From Corallococcus soli (lineage in GTDB: Bacteria > Myxococcota > Myxococcia > Myxococcales > Myxococcaceae), in assembly GCF_014930455.1 (NCBI RefSeq), contig NZ_JAAIYO010000014.1:1-64000 (forward strand): 64,000 nt of DNA, written 5' to 3'. The notes under the pieces are model-generated. The model was not told where the DNA came from, searched no databases, and worked only from the letters and a program-made list of their open reading frames with translations. This document shows positions 45,338 to 54,814 of the stretch, one piece after another; position 1 is the first letter of the stretch; each line of letters starts with the position of its first letter. A program made the translations under genes and the position numbers.

Positions 45338-45354
45338 CTGGCACGTTGCCTGCT
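45338..45354 (+). promoter_or_regulatory. Near-consensus sigma-54 promoter of the transglycosylase gene
   Basis: CTGGCACGTTGCCTGCT: the -24 element CTGGCACG is exact and the -12 element is CTGCT instead of TTGCT, with GG-N10-GC spacing. Transcription would start near 45365, 50 bases before the gene. A GCAACGT/ACGTTGC inverted repeat (45328-45349) overlaps it, so another regulator could block it. A TATAAG at 45298 has no matching -35. Confidence 0.82.
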
Positions 45355-45414
45355 TAGCCGCTGGGTGTGGGCGAGTCAGCGGGCGCGGGCAGTCGGGCGC
45401 CAGGGGAGGGCGAG

Positions 45415-46152
45415 ATGCGGGGTTGGACGGTGGCGGTGGCGGCGGCGGTGGTGCTGGTGGGGACGGGCGCAGGGGCTTTCCCGGTGCAGGTGCCGGTGGG
45501 TGCGCAGGGGGAGGCACCGGACGTGGCGGCCCTGAGGGCGGAGCTGGCGCAGAAGGACGCGCAACTCAAGGCGGCGCTGGCCCGGCTCCAGACGTACGAG
45601 GACGAGGCGGACTTCCTCCGCGCGGAGCAGATGGGCGTCGTGGAGGCCGTGCGCGCCTCCGGCCTCCCCGAGCGGCAGCAGCGCCGGCTGGCCGTCACCA
45701 TCGTTCGCGAGGCGGAGCGCAACAACCTGGATCCGATGCTGGTGGTGGCGCTGATCCGCTGCGAGTCCTCCTTCAACAACTACGCGGTGTCCGGGGTCGG
45801 GGCCATGGGCCTCATGCAGGTGATGCCGGACACGGGCAAGTACCTGGCGGACAAGGCGGGCTTCAGGCTGGGCCGGCAGACCAACCTCTTCGACTTCGAG
45901 ACCAACGTGAACCTGGGCACCGCGTACCTGGCGGAGCTCATCGGCCGGTTCGGCTCCGTGGAGAGCGCGCTCGTCGCCTACAACGCGGGCCCCACCACCG
46001 CCCGGAAGATCCTGGCCAAGAAGGAGAACCGGGTGAAGTTCATGGCCGGCTATCCCGCCAAGGTCGTGAAGGAGTTCCAGAAGCTGAAGGCCCAGCAGGA
46101 GCGCGCGGTGACCCTGCGTGCTACCCAGCCGACGGAAGGCCGCAAGGGTTGA
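45415..46152 (+). CDS. Periplasmic lytic transglycosylase (SLT family)
   Basis: 245 residues. ATG 45415 follows GGGGAGGGCGAG and gives a signal peptide (MRGWTVAVAAAVVLVGTGAG, AFPVQ). A coiled stretch (VAALRAELAQKDAQLKAALA) precedes the catalytic domain (about 85-235). The catalytic glutamate is E117 in LIRCESSFNNYAVS, followed by GAMGLMQVMPDTGKYLA, FETNVNLGTAYLAELI and VAYNAGPTTA, the SLT/goose-lysozyme motifs. It cleaves the MurNAc-GlcNAc bond of peptidoglycan to form 1,6-anhydro ends. A sigma-54 promoter drives it, which ties wall remodelling to a developmental or stress signal (inference). It is probably monocistronic. Confidence 0.93.
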   Translation: MRGWTVAVAAAVVLVGTGAGAFPVQVPVGAQGEAPDVAALRAELAQKDAQLKAALARLQTYEDEADFLRAEQMGVVEAVRASGLPERQQRRLAVTIVREAERNNLDPMLVVALIRCESSFNNYAVSGVGAMGLMQVMPDTGKYLADKAGFRLGRQTNLFDFETNVNLGTAYLAELIGRFGSVESALVAYNAGPTTARKILAKKENRVKFMAGYPAKVVKEFQKLKAQQERAVTLRATQPTEGRKG

Positions 46153-46285
46153 CCGCTGCGTGACATGCGCTTCGCCCGTTGCACAACACTCGGGCGGAAG
46201 TTGCACGCCTGCCACTGACCAGGACGCCCGCGAAGGTGCAGTGTTCGGCTCCGGCTGTGCACCCCCACGGGTCACCTTGGGAAAG

Positions 46286-46307
46286 CCGGACCCCACATGG
46301 GGTCCGG
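46286..46307 (+). promoter_or_regulatory. 9-bp hairpin in the slt-STAS gap
   Basis: CCGGACCCC pairs perfectly with GGGGTCCGG across loop ACAT. It is 134 bases after the transglycosylase stop and 70 bases before the STAS start. It could be a terminator, but lacks a T-tract and may instead regulate the STAS leader. Confidence 0.5.
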
Positions 46308-46376
46308 GATGTGCTTCAGCCGCCCATCACCTTCGCAGGCGGCACACAGGTGCACACCTCAGCGGGAGCGCGGAAC

Positions 46377-46700
46377 ATGTCAGGGCTTCAAATTCTTCGG
46401 GAAGAGGCGGCGGGACGGGTCACCCTGCGCCTGGAAGGAACGTTGGACGGTCGCACGGCGCAGGAGCTGAGCCTGTCGCTGCGCTCCCTGGGCCAGAGCG
46501 AGGTCGTCCTGGACTTCGCGCACCTGCGCGAGTTCAAGGACAGCGCGGTGGGGGTGCTCACCCACGGCCTGAAGGAGAGCGCGGTGCAGATGCGCGGTCT
46601 GGCCACGCACCACGAGCGGATGTTCCGTTACTTCGGCGTGGTGTCCTCGCCGACGACGAACCGGGCGTACTACACGCCCGAGGACATCTTCTCCGCCTAG
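46377..46700 (+). CDS. STAS-domain protein (anti-sigma antagonist-like)
   Basis: 107 residues. ATG 46377 is preceded by GGGAG. The fold is that of a single STAS domain: GLQILREEAAGRVTLRLEGT, LDGRTAQELSLSLRSL, SEVVLDFAHLREFKDSAVGV, then VQMRGLATHHERMFRYFGVV. In SpoIIAA-type antagonists the phosphorylated serine is the second serine of DSSGLGV. Here the motif is DSAVGV, one residue shorter and with alanine in that place, so regulation by a classic serine kinase is doubtful. No anti-sigma kinase or phosphatase lies nearby. It could be a structural or partner-binding STAS. Confidence 0.82.
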   Translation: MSGLQILREEAAGRVTLRLEGTLDGRTAQELSLSLRSLGQSEVVLDFAHLREFKDSAVGVLTHGLKESAVQMRGLATHHERMFRYFGVVSSPTTNRAYYTPEDIFSA

Positions 46701-46827
46701 GAAGCAAGCGCCTCCGGGCGGCCCGCGCTCCAGGAAGCCCCCGCGCAAGCAGGCGGGCTCCGATCGCGATGGCGCCGCCCTGGAGGGTATGCCGGCGCGG
46801 GGCCGCCTGGGTTAGAGTCCGCCCAGG

Positions 46828-47808
46828 ATGACCCAGCCCGCCCGCGCCCTCGGTCCTGCTCCCTCCCCTGCTTCCGCACGCGCGGTGATGGAGCGGCTCG
46901 CCGCCCAGCTTGGCCGCGCCGTGCAGGGCAAGCCCGTGGAGGTCCAGCGCGTCGTCACCTGCATGGTGGCGGGCGGCCACCTGCTCCTGGAGGACATGCC
47001 GGGCGTGGGCAAGACGACGCTGGCCGAAGCCCTGGCCCGCGCGTGCGCCCTGTCCTTCTCCCGCATCCAGTTCACCGCGGACCTGCTGCCGGCGGACATC
47101 CTGGGCGCGCAGGTGTTCCACGCGCAGACGGCCACCTTCTCCTTCCGTCCCGGGCCGCTGTTCCGGCAGCTGGTGCTGGCGGACGAGCTCAACCGCGCCC
47201 CCCCGCGCACCCAGTCCGCCCTGCTGGAGGGCATGGCCCAGGGGCAGGTGTCGCTGGACGGTGAGACGCACCCCCTGCCCTCCCCCTTCACCGTGGTGGC
47301 CACCCAGAACCCGGTGGACTTCTCCGGCACCTACCCCCTGCCGGACTCGCAGCTGGATCGCTTCCTCGTGCGCCTGTCCCTGGGCCACCCGGCGCCGGAC
47401 GTGGAGGCGCGCCTGCTCACCACGCGCGGCGCGGCGTCCCCCCTGGCGTCGGTGGAGGCGGTGACGGGGCCGGAGGAGCTGGCGTCGCTGCGGGACTTCG
47501 CCGCGGAGGTGAAGCTGGACGCGTCGGTGGCGGACTACGTGGTGCGGCTGGCCCGGGCCACGCGCGAGCACGGCGACCTGGAGCGCGGCGCGTCCACCCG
47601 CGCGGTGCTCGCGCTGGGCTCCGCCGCCCGGGCCCAGGCCCTGTGGGAGGGGCGCGACTTCGTCACCCCCGGCGACGTGCGCGCGATGCTGGTGCCCTGC
47701 TGGGCGCACCGGGTGCTCCTGCGCAGCGCGGTGCAGGGCGTGTCCGCGCGCGACGAGGCGGCGCACCTGGTGGAGGAGCTGTCCCGCAAGGTGGCGGCGC
47801 CCCGGTGA
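46828..47808 (+). CDS. MoxR-family AAA+ ATPase
   Basis: 326 residues. The Walker A motif is EDMPGVGKTTLAEALA and Walker B is QLVLADELNRAPPRTQSALL. The sensor regions are VVATQNPVDFSGTYPLPDSQ and LDRFLVRLSLG, and the C-terminal lid contains VTPGDVRAMLVPCWAHRVLL. MoxR proteins act as chaperones that help mature or insert partner proteins, usually with a von Willebrand-like or DUF58 partner. The following DUF58 and transglutaminase-like genes form the standard triad, with stop/start overlaps, so they act as one unit. Confidence 0.95.
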   Translation: MTQPARALGPAPSPASARAVMERLAAQLGRAVQGKPVEVQRVVTCMVAGGHLLLEDMPGVGKTTLAEALARACALSFSRIQFTADLLPADILGAQVFHAQTATFSFRPGPLFRQLVLADELNRAPPRTQSALLEGMAQGQVSLDGETHPLPSPFTVVATQNPVDFSGTYPLPDSQLDRFLVRLSLGHPAPDVEARLLTTRGAASPLASVEAVTGPEELASLRDFAAEVKLDASVADYVVRLARATREHGDLERGASTRAVLALGSAARAQALWEGRDFVTPGDVRAMLVPCWAHRVLLRSAVQGVSARDEAAHLVEELSRKVAAPR

Positions 47809-48782
47809 AGGCCCCCGCCCGCCCCCCCTTCCGGGCGCGGCTGCGCGCCTTCTTCCGCCCACCGCGCACGCTGTCGGTGACGAAGACGGGCCGCACCTAT
47901 CTGGTGGTGACGTTCGGCGTGGGGCTGGGCGCGCTCAACACCGGCAACAACCTGCTGTACCTGCTGCTGGGCCTGCTGCTCAGCATGGTGGTGGTGTCCG
48001 GCGTGCTGTCGGAGCGCTGCCTGCGCGACCTGACGGTGCGCCGGGTGGGCGCCGACGCGGCCTTCGCGCGCGAGCCCTTCCCCTACCGCTGGGCGGTGTC
48101 GCGCAAGGCGGGGCATGGCTTCGCGCTGGTGCTGTCGGAGGACCTGTCGCCGCTCGTCGGCACGGGCCGGGTGGGCCACCTGCCGGCGGGCAGGGAGCTC
48201 GTCGTCCGGGCGGACCTGGCCGCGCCGCGCCGGGGCCCGGTGCGCCTGTCCGGCGTGCGCGTCACCACCACGTGGCCCCTGGGCCTGTTCGCCAAGACGC
48301 GGGTGTTCTCCCTGGAGGGCACGCTGCTCGTGTACCCGCGCCGGGGCTACGCCTGCCGTGAGCCGGGGCCCGCGGAGACCGGCCCCCAGGGCGAGACGGG
48401 CAGCCCGCGCCACCATGACGGCACCGGCGACGTGGCGGGCCTCCGGGAGCTGGCGCCGGGTGAAGACGCGCGCCGCATCCACTGGAAGAAGAGCGCCGCG
48501 GCGGGCCGCCTCCTCAAGGTGGAGCGCGAGCGCGAGGAGCGCCGCACCTGGAGGCTGTCGCTGGACGCGGGCCTCAGGGGTGAGGCGCTGGAGCGCCGCT
48601 GCGAGGAGGTCGCCGCGCAGGCGCACCAGTTGCTCGACGCGGGCCACGAGGTGGGGCTCCAGCTTCCGGAGCACACGCTGCGTCCGGCGGCGGGCGCGTC
48701 GCAGGAGCGGCGCATCCTCCAGGCGCTCGCCTGGGTGGGCTTCGAGGACGTGGACGCCAGCACGAAGCAGGAGGCGGCGTGA
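47805..48782 (+). CDS. DUF58-domain membrane protein
   Basis: About 325 residues. The GTG at 47805 overlaps the moxR stop (GTGA). Two transmembrane helices follow an arginine-rich N terminus: YLVVTFGVGLGALNT and LLYLLLGLLLSMVVVSGVLS. A beta-rich stretch precedes the DUF58 core GTGDVAGLRELAPGEDARRI, HWKKSAAAGRLLKVEREREE. In the family the core has a vWA-like fold. The C-terminal 80 residues continue it (HQLLDAGHEVGLQLPEHTLR). It is the middle member of the moxR-DUF58-transglutaminase operon. Confidence 0.93.
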   Translation: MKAPARPPFRARLRAFFRPPRTLSVTKTGRTYLVVTFGVGLGALNTGNNLLYLLLGLLLSMVVVSGVLSERCLRDLTVRRVGADAAFAREPFPYRWAVSRKAGHGFALVLSEDLSPLVGTGRVGHLPAGRELVVRADLAAPRRGPVRLSGVRVTTTWPLGLFAKTRVFSLEGTLLVYPRRGYACREPGPAETGPQGETGSPRHHDGTGDVAGLRELAPGEDARRIHWKKSAAAGRLLKVEREREERRTWRLSLDAGLRGEALERRCEEVAAQAHQLLDAGHEVGLQLPEHTLRPAAGASQERRILQALAWVGFEDVDASTKQEAA

Positions 48783-50842
48783 AGCGCCCGCTGCGGCTGC
48801 GGCTGGTGCTGCGCGACCTGGGCGCGGGCGCGGCCTTCGGGGCCATGGCCGTGTCCGGGCAGCTCCCGGTGTGGGTGCTGGCGGTGTTCCTGCTGGCGCT
48901 GGTGTTGGCGCTTTGCGACGTGCGGCTCGTGGCACGGCATGCCCGGCTGTCCGCGCTGCTGCTGCTCATCGCGGCCGTGCTGCTGGGCCTGCGGATGACG
49001 TCCGGCGCGATGAACGCGGTGGTGGTCGCGTGCGCCTTCGCGGGCCTCATCTCCGCGCAGCGGCTGCTCTCCACGCCGGACAACGCCTCCGACGGCCAGA
49101 CGCACCTGACGGGCCTGTTGATGGTGGCCGGCGGCGCGGCGCTGTCGGGCGACATGACGTACGCGCTCTGCCTCATCGCCTTCGGGGTGCTGGCCAGCCT
49201 GTCGCTGGCGCTGGGCGTGGTGGAGGCGGCGGTGCCGGACGGCGAACCGGTGCCGGTGCGCGCGGTGCTGCTGCCCCTGTCGGGGGGCGTGACGTTCGCG
49301 GTGGCGGGCGCCATCGCCTTCTTCGTCCTCTTCCCCCGCCTCAACTGGTCCATGGTGGGCCCGCGCTCGTCGCCGGGGTTCGGCGCGGCCAGCAGCGCGG
49401 GCTTCTCCAACACGGTGCGGCTGGGCGGCGCGGGCACCATCAAGAGCAACCCGCGCGTGGTGTTGCGCGCCACGCTCACGCCCGACCCGGGCCGCGACGC
49501 CCTGGACGCCTACTGGGTGGGCCGCACCTACGACACCTTCGACGGCCAGGAGTGGACCAACGTCGTCGGGGCCCAGCGCACCGAGCGGCAGATCACCCTG
49601 CGCCCCGCCAGCGACACGCTGCTGCACCAGCGCGTGGAGCTGCTGCCCGCGTACGGGGGCCGCACGCTGGTGGCGCTGGAGTCCCCGTCGCGGCTGGGCA
49701 ACGCCGTGGCCCTCACCCAGAGCGGGACCCGCGCCAGCACCGTCCAGTTGCACGGCGGGGGCGAGGTGCGCTTCAGCATCACCGCGCCCGCGTACACGTA
49801 CGAAGCCTACAGCCTGCCCCCGGACGCGAAGGCCGGGGCGGCCTCCGGCCTCCTGTCCGAGGAGCGCGATCAGCTCCTGGCCCTGCCCGAACACCTGGAC
49901 CCGCGCGTGGCCCAGCTCGCCGCGAGCGTCCTCAACGGCGAGCGGGAGCCGCTGGCCGCGGCGCGCAAGCTCGTCAACCACCTGCAGCGCGCCTACGCGT
50001 ACACGCTGGACCAGGGGGGCACGTCGGAGGATCCGCTCGCCGACTTCCTCTTCGTGCGCAAGGCCGGTCACTGTGAGCACTTCGCCACCGCGCTCACGGT
50101 GCTCCTGCGCACGCAGGGCATCTCCGCGCGGCTGGCCACGGGCTTCTTCGGCGGGACGCGGATGGACGGCGGCTACCTGGTGCGCGCCGGTGATGCCCAC
50201 GCGTGGACGCACGTCTTCGTGCCGGGGCGCGGCTTCGTCACGGTGGATGCCACCCCGCCCTCGCACCGCACCAGCCAGGGCTTCGTCCTCCTGGAGAAGC
50301 TGCTCGCCTTCTATGAAGCGGTGGAGGGGCGCTGGCGCGACTCCGTCGTCGACTACTCGTTCCGCGACCAGTTCGAGCTGGCAAGCAAGCTGGTGCGCCC
50401 GCCGCGCCGTCCCGCGGAGGGCCCCTCCACCCCCAGCCGCCTGCCCCCCGCACGAGCGTGGGTGACGGCCGCCGTGGTGGCCTTCCTCGTCTGGCGCGTG
50501 GGCCGCCTCGTCGCCCGCTGGCCGCGCCGCGCCGTGCGCCTGGAAGCCACGCGCTTCCTGGACCGGGTGGACGCGCTGCTCGCCCGCGCCCACGTCCCTC
50601 GCCACGAAGGGGAGTCGCTGGAGGAGCTGACGCCGCGACTGGCCCGCGAGGGCCACCCGCTGGCCCTGGCGCTCACGCCCCTCACCCGCCGCTACCTGGA
50701 AGCCCGCTTCGGCGGCCGGGAGCTGCGCGAGGGAGAGGCCGAGCACCTGCTGAAGACGCTGGGCCGCGCGCTGGAGGCGGAGGCGGCCCGCCAGGCCGTG
50801 AAGCCAGCCGAGCAGGCAGGCCCTACCGCCCGCGCCTCCTGA
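48779..50842 (+). CDS. Transglutaminase-like membrane protein (TgpA type, DUF3488)
   Basis: 687 residues. The GTG start overlaps the DUF58 stop (GTGA). Several N-terminal transmembrane helices (residues 10-185; LPVWVLAVFLLALVLALCDV, FAVAGAIAFFVLFPRL) precede a large periplasmic domain. The transglutaminase core is complete: C432 in KAGHCEHFATAL, H474 in AGDAHAWTHVF and D490 in VTVDATPP. A final transmembrane helix (AWVTAAVVAFLVWRVG) leads to a cytoplasmic tail of about 110 residues. Bacterial TgpA-type proteins may crosslink or cleave envelope proteins; the substrate is unknown. The operon ends at a GGAAGG/CCTTCC hairpin (50863-50880). Confidence 0.94.
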   Translation: MKRPLRLRLVLRDLGAGAAFGAMAVSGQLPVWVLAVFLLALVLALCDVRLVARHARLSALLLLIAAVLLGLRMTSGAMNAVVVACAFAGLISAQRLLSTPDNASDGQTHLTGLLMVAGGAALSGDMTYALCLIAFGVLASLSLALGVVEAAVPDGEPVPVRAVLLPLSGGVTFAVAGAIAFFVLFPRLNWSMVGPRSSPGFGAASSAGFSNTVRLGGAGTIKSNPRVVLRATLTPDPGRDALDAYWVGRTYDTFDGQEWTNVVGAQRTERQITLRPASDTLLHQRVELLPAYGGRTLVALESPSRLGNAVALTQSGTRASTVQLHGGGEVRFSITAPAYTYEAYSLPPDAKAGAASGLLSEERDQLLALPEHLDPRVAQLAASVLNGEREPLAAARKLVNHLQRAYAYTLDQGGTSEDPLADFLFVRKAGHCEHFATALTVLLRTQGISARLATGFFGGTRMDGGYLVRAGDAHAWTHVFVPGRGFVTVDATPPSHRTSQGFVLLEKLLAFYEAVEGRWRDSVVDYSFRDQFELASKLVRPPRRPAEGPSTPSRLPPARAWVTAAVVAFLVWRVGRLVARWPRRAVRLEATRFLDRVDALLARAHVPRHEGESLEELTPRLAREGHPLALALTPLTRRYLEARFGGRELREGEAEHLLKTLGRALEAEAARQAVKPAEQAGPTARAS

Positions 50843-51259
50843 GCGGAACGGAAGTGCCCTCTGGAAGGAAGCGGCCTTCCCTTGTCGGTCGCTCCCCCTC
50901 CCCAGGGACGGCCGGGCCTGACCGAAATGCCAACGCCCGCGCCATGCGCGGCCATTAAGCGTTTCCGCGAACCCCAACCGAGGGCGCGCCACGGTGACGC
51001 GCGTCCAGGGCCGGCAGACGTGCACTTCCTACCCTCCCAGACCCGCGGATTTCCTCCGGTGGCCGGGTAACGGTTACAGACCGCCCTCCCATGGCGCCGC
51101 CCTGCGTCCGTTAACCCCTTGGAGACACACGCGAATACATCCGACCGCGGTTGGCATCCCGGTTGCTCAAGGCAGAGCACGTCAAGTTGTAGGACTTGAA
51201 CCCAGAGCACCTTTCAAACGCCTCCCTCCGTAGGAGGCCCAGATTCGGAGAATCCATCC
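50843..51259 (+). promoter_or_regulatory. Intergenic region with terminator hairpin and sigma-54 promoter
   Basis: This gap of 417 bases starts with the hairpin GGAAGG/CCTTCC (50863-50880) that should end the moxR operon. From 51067 to 51077 a GTAAC-G-GTTAC inverted repeat could bind an activator, about 76 bases upstream of the -24 element. The promoter at 51151-51167 reads TTGGCATCCCGGTTGCT, with GG-N10-GC and an exact TTGCT at -12. Transcription should begin near 51178, 80 bases before the sigma gene. No protein-like open frame or RNA gene is visible in the rest. Confidence 0.75.
51151..51167 (+). promoter_or_regulatory. Sigma-54 promoter of the RpoH-like sigma gene
   Basis: TTGGCATCCCGGTTGCT matches YTGGCA-N7-TTGCW with the obligatory GG (51153-51154) and GC (51165-51166) ten bases apart. 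The -24 element lacks only the CG of GGCACG. Confidence 0.8.
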
Positions 51260-52147
<888 letters not shown>

Positions 52148-52155
52148 CGCAGCCT

Positions 52156-52172
52156 GACAGCGGGCCGCTGTC
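52156..52172 (+). terminator. Hairpin after the sigma factor gene
   Basis: GACAGCG and CGCTGTC form a perfect 7-bp stem with loop GGC, nine bases beyond the stop codon. It is followed by CCCATGCC, without a T-tract. Confidence 0.5.
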
Positions 52173-52299
52173 CCATGCCGCCCCGCCGCCCCTGCTCCGG
52201 GCGCGCGGGGCGCGCGTGTTTCCAGGGGCACGGGTGTTTTCGCGCACGGCCGGGGAGCCTGCTAGAAGGGGCGCCTGGTTCCCTGTCAGGAGTGCCTGC

Positions 52300-54768
52300 G
52301 TGTCTCACGCTTCCCCGCCGGTCGTCGATGATCGCGTTCCCCTCGCGGGGGCGCATGGCCCTGCCCCGCACAAACCCTATGTGCCGCCGGAGCAGTCGCC
52401 CGCCGAGCTGACGATCCGCGGGCTGGTGCTCGGGTCGGTGCTGGGCATCGTGTTCGCGGCGTCGTCCGTGTACCTGGCCATCAAGGTGGGCCTCACGGTG
52501 TCCGCCTCCATCCCGGTGGCGGTGCTCTCCATCGCCATCTTCCGGGCCCTGGGCCGCTCCAGCATCCTGGAGAACACCATCGTCCAGACGACGGGCTCCG
52601 CGGGTGAGTCGCTCGCGTTCGGCGTGGCGGCGGCGCTGCCCGCGCTGCTCATCCTGGGCTACGACATCAGCCTCACGCACGCCTTCCTCACCGCGGCCCT
52701 GGGCGGCGTGCTGGGCATCCTGATGATGATCCCCCTGCGACAGGGCCTCATCGTCCAGGAGCACGGCAAGCTCACCTACCCGGAGGGCACCGCGAGCGCG
52801 GACGTGCTCATCGTCGGCGAGCAGGGCGGCACCAACGCGCGCACGGTCATCCTGGGTTTCATCATCGGTGGCGTCTACAAGTTCGCCTACTCCGGGATGA
52901 AGCTCTTCAAGGAGGCCATCGGCATGCCCATCAAGGGGCTCAAGGCCGCGACGCTCTCCACGGAGGTGTCCCCGGAGCTGTTGGGCGTGGGCTACATCAT
53001 CGGGCCGCGCGTCGCGTCCATCACCTTCGCGGGCGGCGTGCTCAGCTACCTCATCCTCATCCCGATGATCGCCTTCTTCGGCGGCGGCATGGACACGCCG
53101 CTGCTCGTGCACAACGGCCAGCTCATCCGGGACATGTCGCCGGATCAGATCCGCAACGCGTACGTGCTCTACATCGGCGCGGGCGCGGTGGCGACGGGCG
53201 GCCTCATCAGCCTCATCCGCTCCCTGCCCACCATCGTGGGCGCCTTCAAGCGCAGCGTGGAGACCCTGCGCGCCTCTCGCACCCAGGGGCCGCTGCCCAC
53301 GGTGCTGCGCACGGACCAGGACCTGCCCATCACGGTGGTGCTGGTGGGCAGCGCGCTGCTCATCCTGGCCATCTGGCTGGCGCCCCCGCTGCACGTGAAC
53401 TTCATCTCCGCCATCCTCATCGTCATCTTCGGCTTCTTCTTCGTGACGGTGAGCGCGCGCATCACCGGTGAGATTGGCAGCTCCTCCAACCCCATCTCCG
53501 GCATGGTGGTGGCCACGCTGCTGGTGACGTGCCTCGTGTACCTGCTGTTCGGCTGGACGTCGTCGCCGGACCGGTTCATGGCCCTCACCACGGCGGCCAT
53601 CGTGGGCATCGCGGCGTCCAACGGCGGCACCACCGCCCAGGACCTGAAGACGGCCTACCTGGTCGGCGGCACGCCCAAGAAGCAGCAGATCGCCCTCTTC
53701 GTCGGCGTGCTCACCAGCGCGATGTTCATCGGCCTGGTGCTGGTGCTGCTCAACCAGGGCGCCACCGCGGTCATCCCGGAGCCGCACCCCGGCGTGCAGG
53801 TGACGGAGATGTCCACCGACACGCGCACCCAGCACACGTACCGCTGGGAGGTGTCCCAGGACGCGCTCGCCCAGCGCGGCATGACGCCGGCGCTCCTCAA
53901 GCGCTCGCTGTGGGCGGAGCGCCTGGACATGGTGCCCGTGGACGGCGCGCTGGAGCTGCGCAGTTGGCGGCCCATCCCCGCCACGGAGCTCGCGGGGATG
54001 ACGCTGTCGTCGGCCACGGGGCCGTCGCTGAAGCTGTCGGACGCGGGGCCCGTCACCGCGGGGCCGGAGCGCGTCTACAAGGAAGGCTTCGTGCGCGGCG
54101 CGGACACGCCGGTGCCCGCGGGCCGCTACCTCGTGGATGACGCGGGCAGCATCCAGTACGTGGTGGACCCGGGCATCGGCGGGCGCATCAGCGAGTACGA
54201 GGGCCAGACGCTCACCCGCTATTCGGCGCCCAAGGCGCAGCTGTTCGCGCTCATCATCGACGGCATCCTCACGCAGCGGCTGCCGTGGGACCTGGTGCTG
54301 CTGGGCGTCTTCATCGCGCTGATGCTGGAGCTGTGCGGCGTGTCGTCGCTGCCCTTCGCGGTGGGCGTGTACCTGCCCATCAGCAGCAGCGCCCCCATCT
54401 TCGTGGGCGGCATGGTGCGCCACTTCGTGGACAAGCTGCGCGGCGGCAGCGCGGCGGAGTCGGAGTTCTCCCCCGGCACGCTGATGTCCTCGGGCTACAT
54501 CGCCGGTGGCTCCATCGCGGGCGTGCTCATCGCCTTCCTGGAGATCGCCAGCGACGGCACCTGGACGCGCGCCATCAACCTGCCCGCCCTCTTCGGCCAC
54601 GAGGGGGCCATTGGAGGCTTCCTCAACGCCGTGGGCGAGAGCGAGCTGGCGCACCCCACCTGGTCCAACGTCTGGGGCCTGGTGTTCTTCGCCGGCCTCA
54701 CCGCCGTGCTGTTCCGCTCCGCCCTCAAGGGCAAGAGCGGCGCGGAAGCCCCGCCGCCGTCCCCCTGA
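52300..54768 (+). CDS. OPT-family oligopeptide transporter
   Basis: About 822 residues. GTG 52300 has CAGGAGTG upstream and begins MSHASPPVVDDRVPLAGAHG. About 14 transmembrane helices are visible (LTIRGLVLGSVLGIVFAASS at the start; ELCGVSSLPFAVGVYLPISS and GGMVRHFVDKLRGG near the end). The OPT motifs are present: QTTGSAGESLAFGVAAALPA, KLTYPEGTASADVLIVGEQG, NPISGMVVATLLVTC, AASNGGTTAQDLKTAYLVGG. A soluble insertion of about 150 residues (near 490-650, including RTQHTYRWEVSQDALAQRGM) interrupts the helices. OPT proteins import oligopeptides or metal chelates with protons. Peptide scavenging would suit a predatory bacterium (inference). Confidence 0.93.
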   Translation: MSHASPPVVDDRVPLAGAHGPAPHKPYVPPEQSPAELTIRGLVLGSVLGIVFAASSVYLAIKVGLTVSASIPVAVLSIAIFRALGRSSILENTIVQTTGSAGESLAFGVAAALPALLILGYDISLTHAFLTAALGGVLGILMMIPLRQGLIVQEHGKLTYPEGTASADVLIVGEQGGTNARTVILGFIIGGVYKFAYSGMKLFKEAIGMPIKGLKAATLSTEVSPELLGVGYIIGPRVASITFAGGVLSYLILIPMIAFFGGGMDTPLLVHNGQLIRDMSPDQIRNAYVLYIGAGAVATGGLISLIRSLPTIVGAFKRSVETLRASRTQGPLPTVLRTDQDLPITVVLVGSALLILAIWLAPPLHVNFISAILIVIFGFFFVTVSARITGEIGSSSNPISGMVVATLLVTCLVYLLFGWTSSPDRFMALTTAAIVGIAASNGGTTAQDLKTAYLVGGTPKKQQIALFVGVLTSAMFIGLVLVLLNQGATAVIPEPHPGVQVTEMSTDTRTQHTYRWEVSQDALAQRGMTPALLKRSLWAERLDMVPVDGALELRSWRPIPATELAGMTLSSATGPSLKLSDAGPVTAGPERVYKEGFVRGADTPVPAGRYLVDDAGSIQYVVDPGIGGRISEYEGQTLTRYSAPKAQLFALIIDGILTQRLPWDLVLLGVFIALMLELCGVSSLPFAVGVYLPISSSAPIFVGGMVRHFVDKLRGGSAAESEFSPGTLMSSGYIAGGSIAGVLIAFLEIASDGTWTRAINLPALFGHEGAIGGFLNAVGESELAHPTWSNVWGLVFFAGLTAVLFRSALKGKSGAEAPPPSP

Positions 54769-54781
54769 GCCAGGTCCGGAC

Positions 54782-54812
54782 GCCCTCCCCCGCGCACCTC
54801 GCGCGGGAGGGC
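54782..54812. terminator. Bidirectional hairpin between OPT and Bor-like genes
   Basis: GCCCTCCC (54782-54789) pairs with GGGAGGGC (54805-54812), eight base pairs, and a further GCGC/GCGC pairing lies inside after a two-base bulge. It sits between convergent stop codons. Confidence 0.65.
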
Positions 54813-54814
54813 CG

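Noticed and set aside
46341-46353. GGCAC...TGCAC sigma-54-like element before the STAS gene
   Set aside because: The GG and GC are nine bases apart rather than ten.
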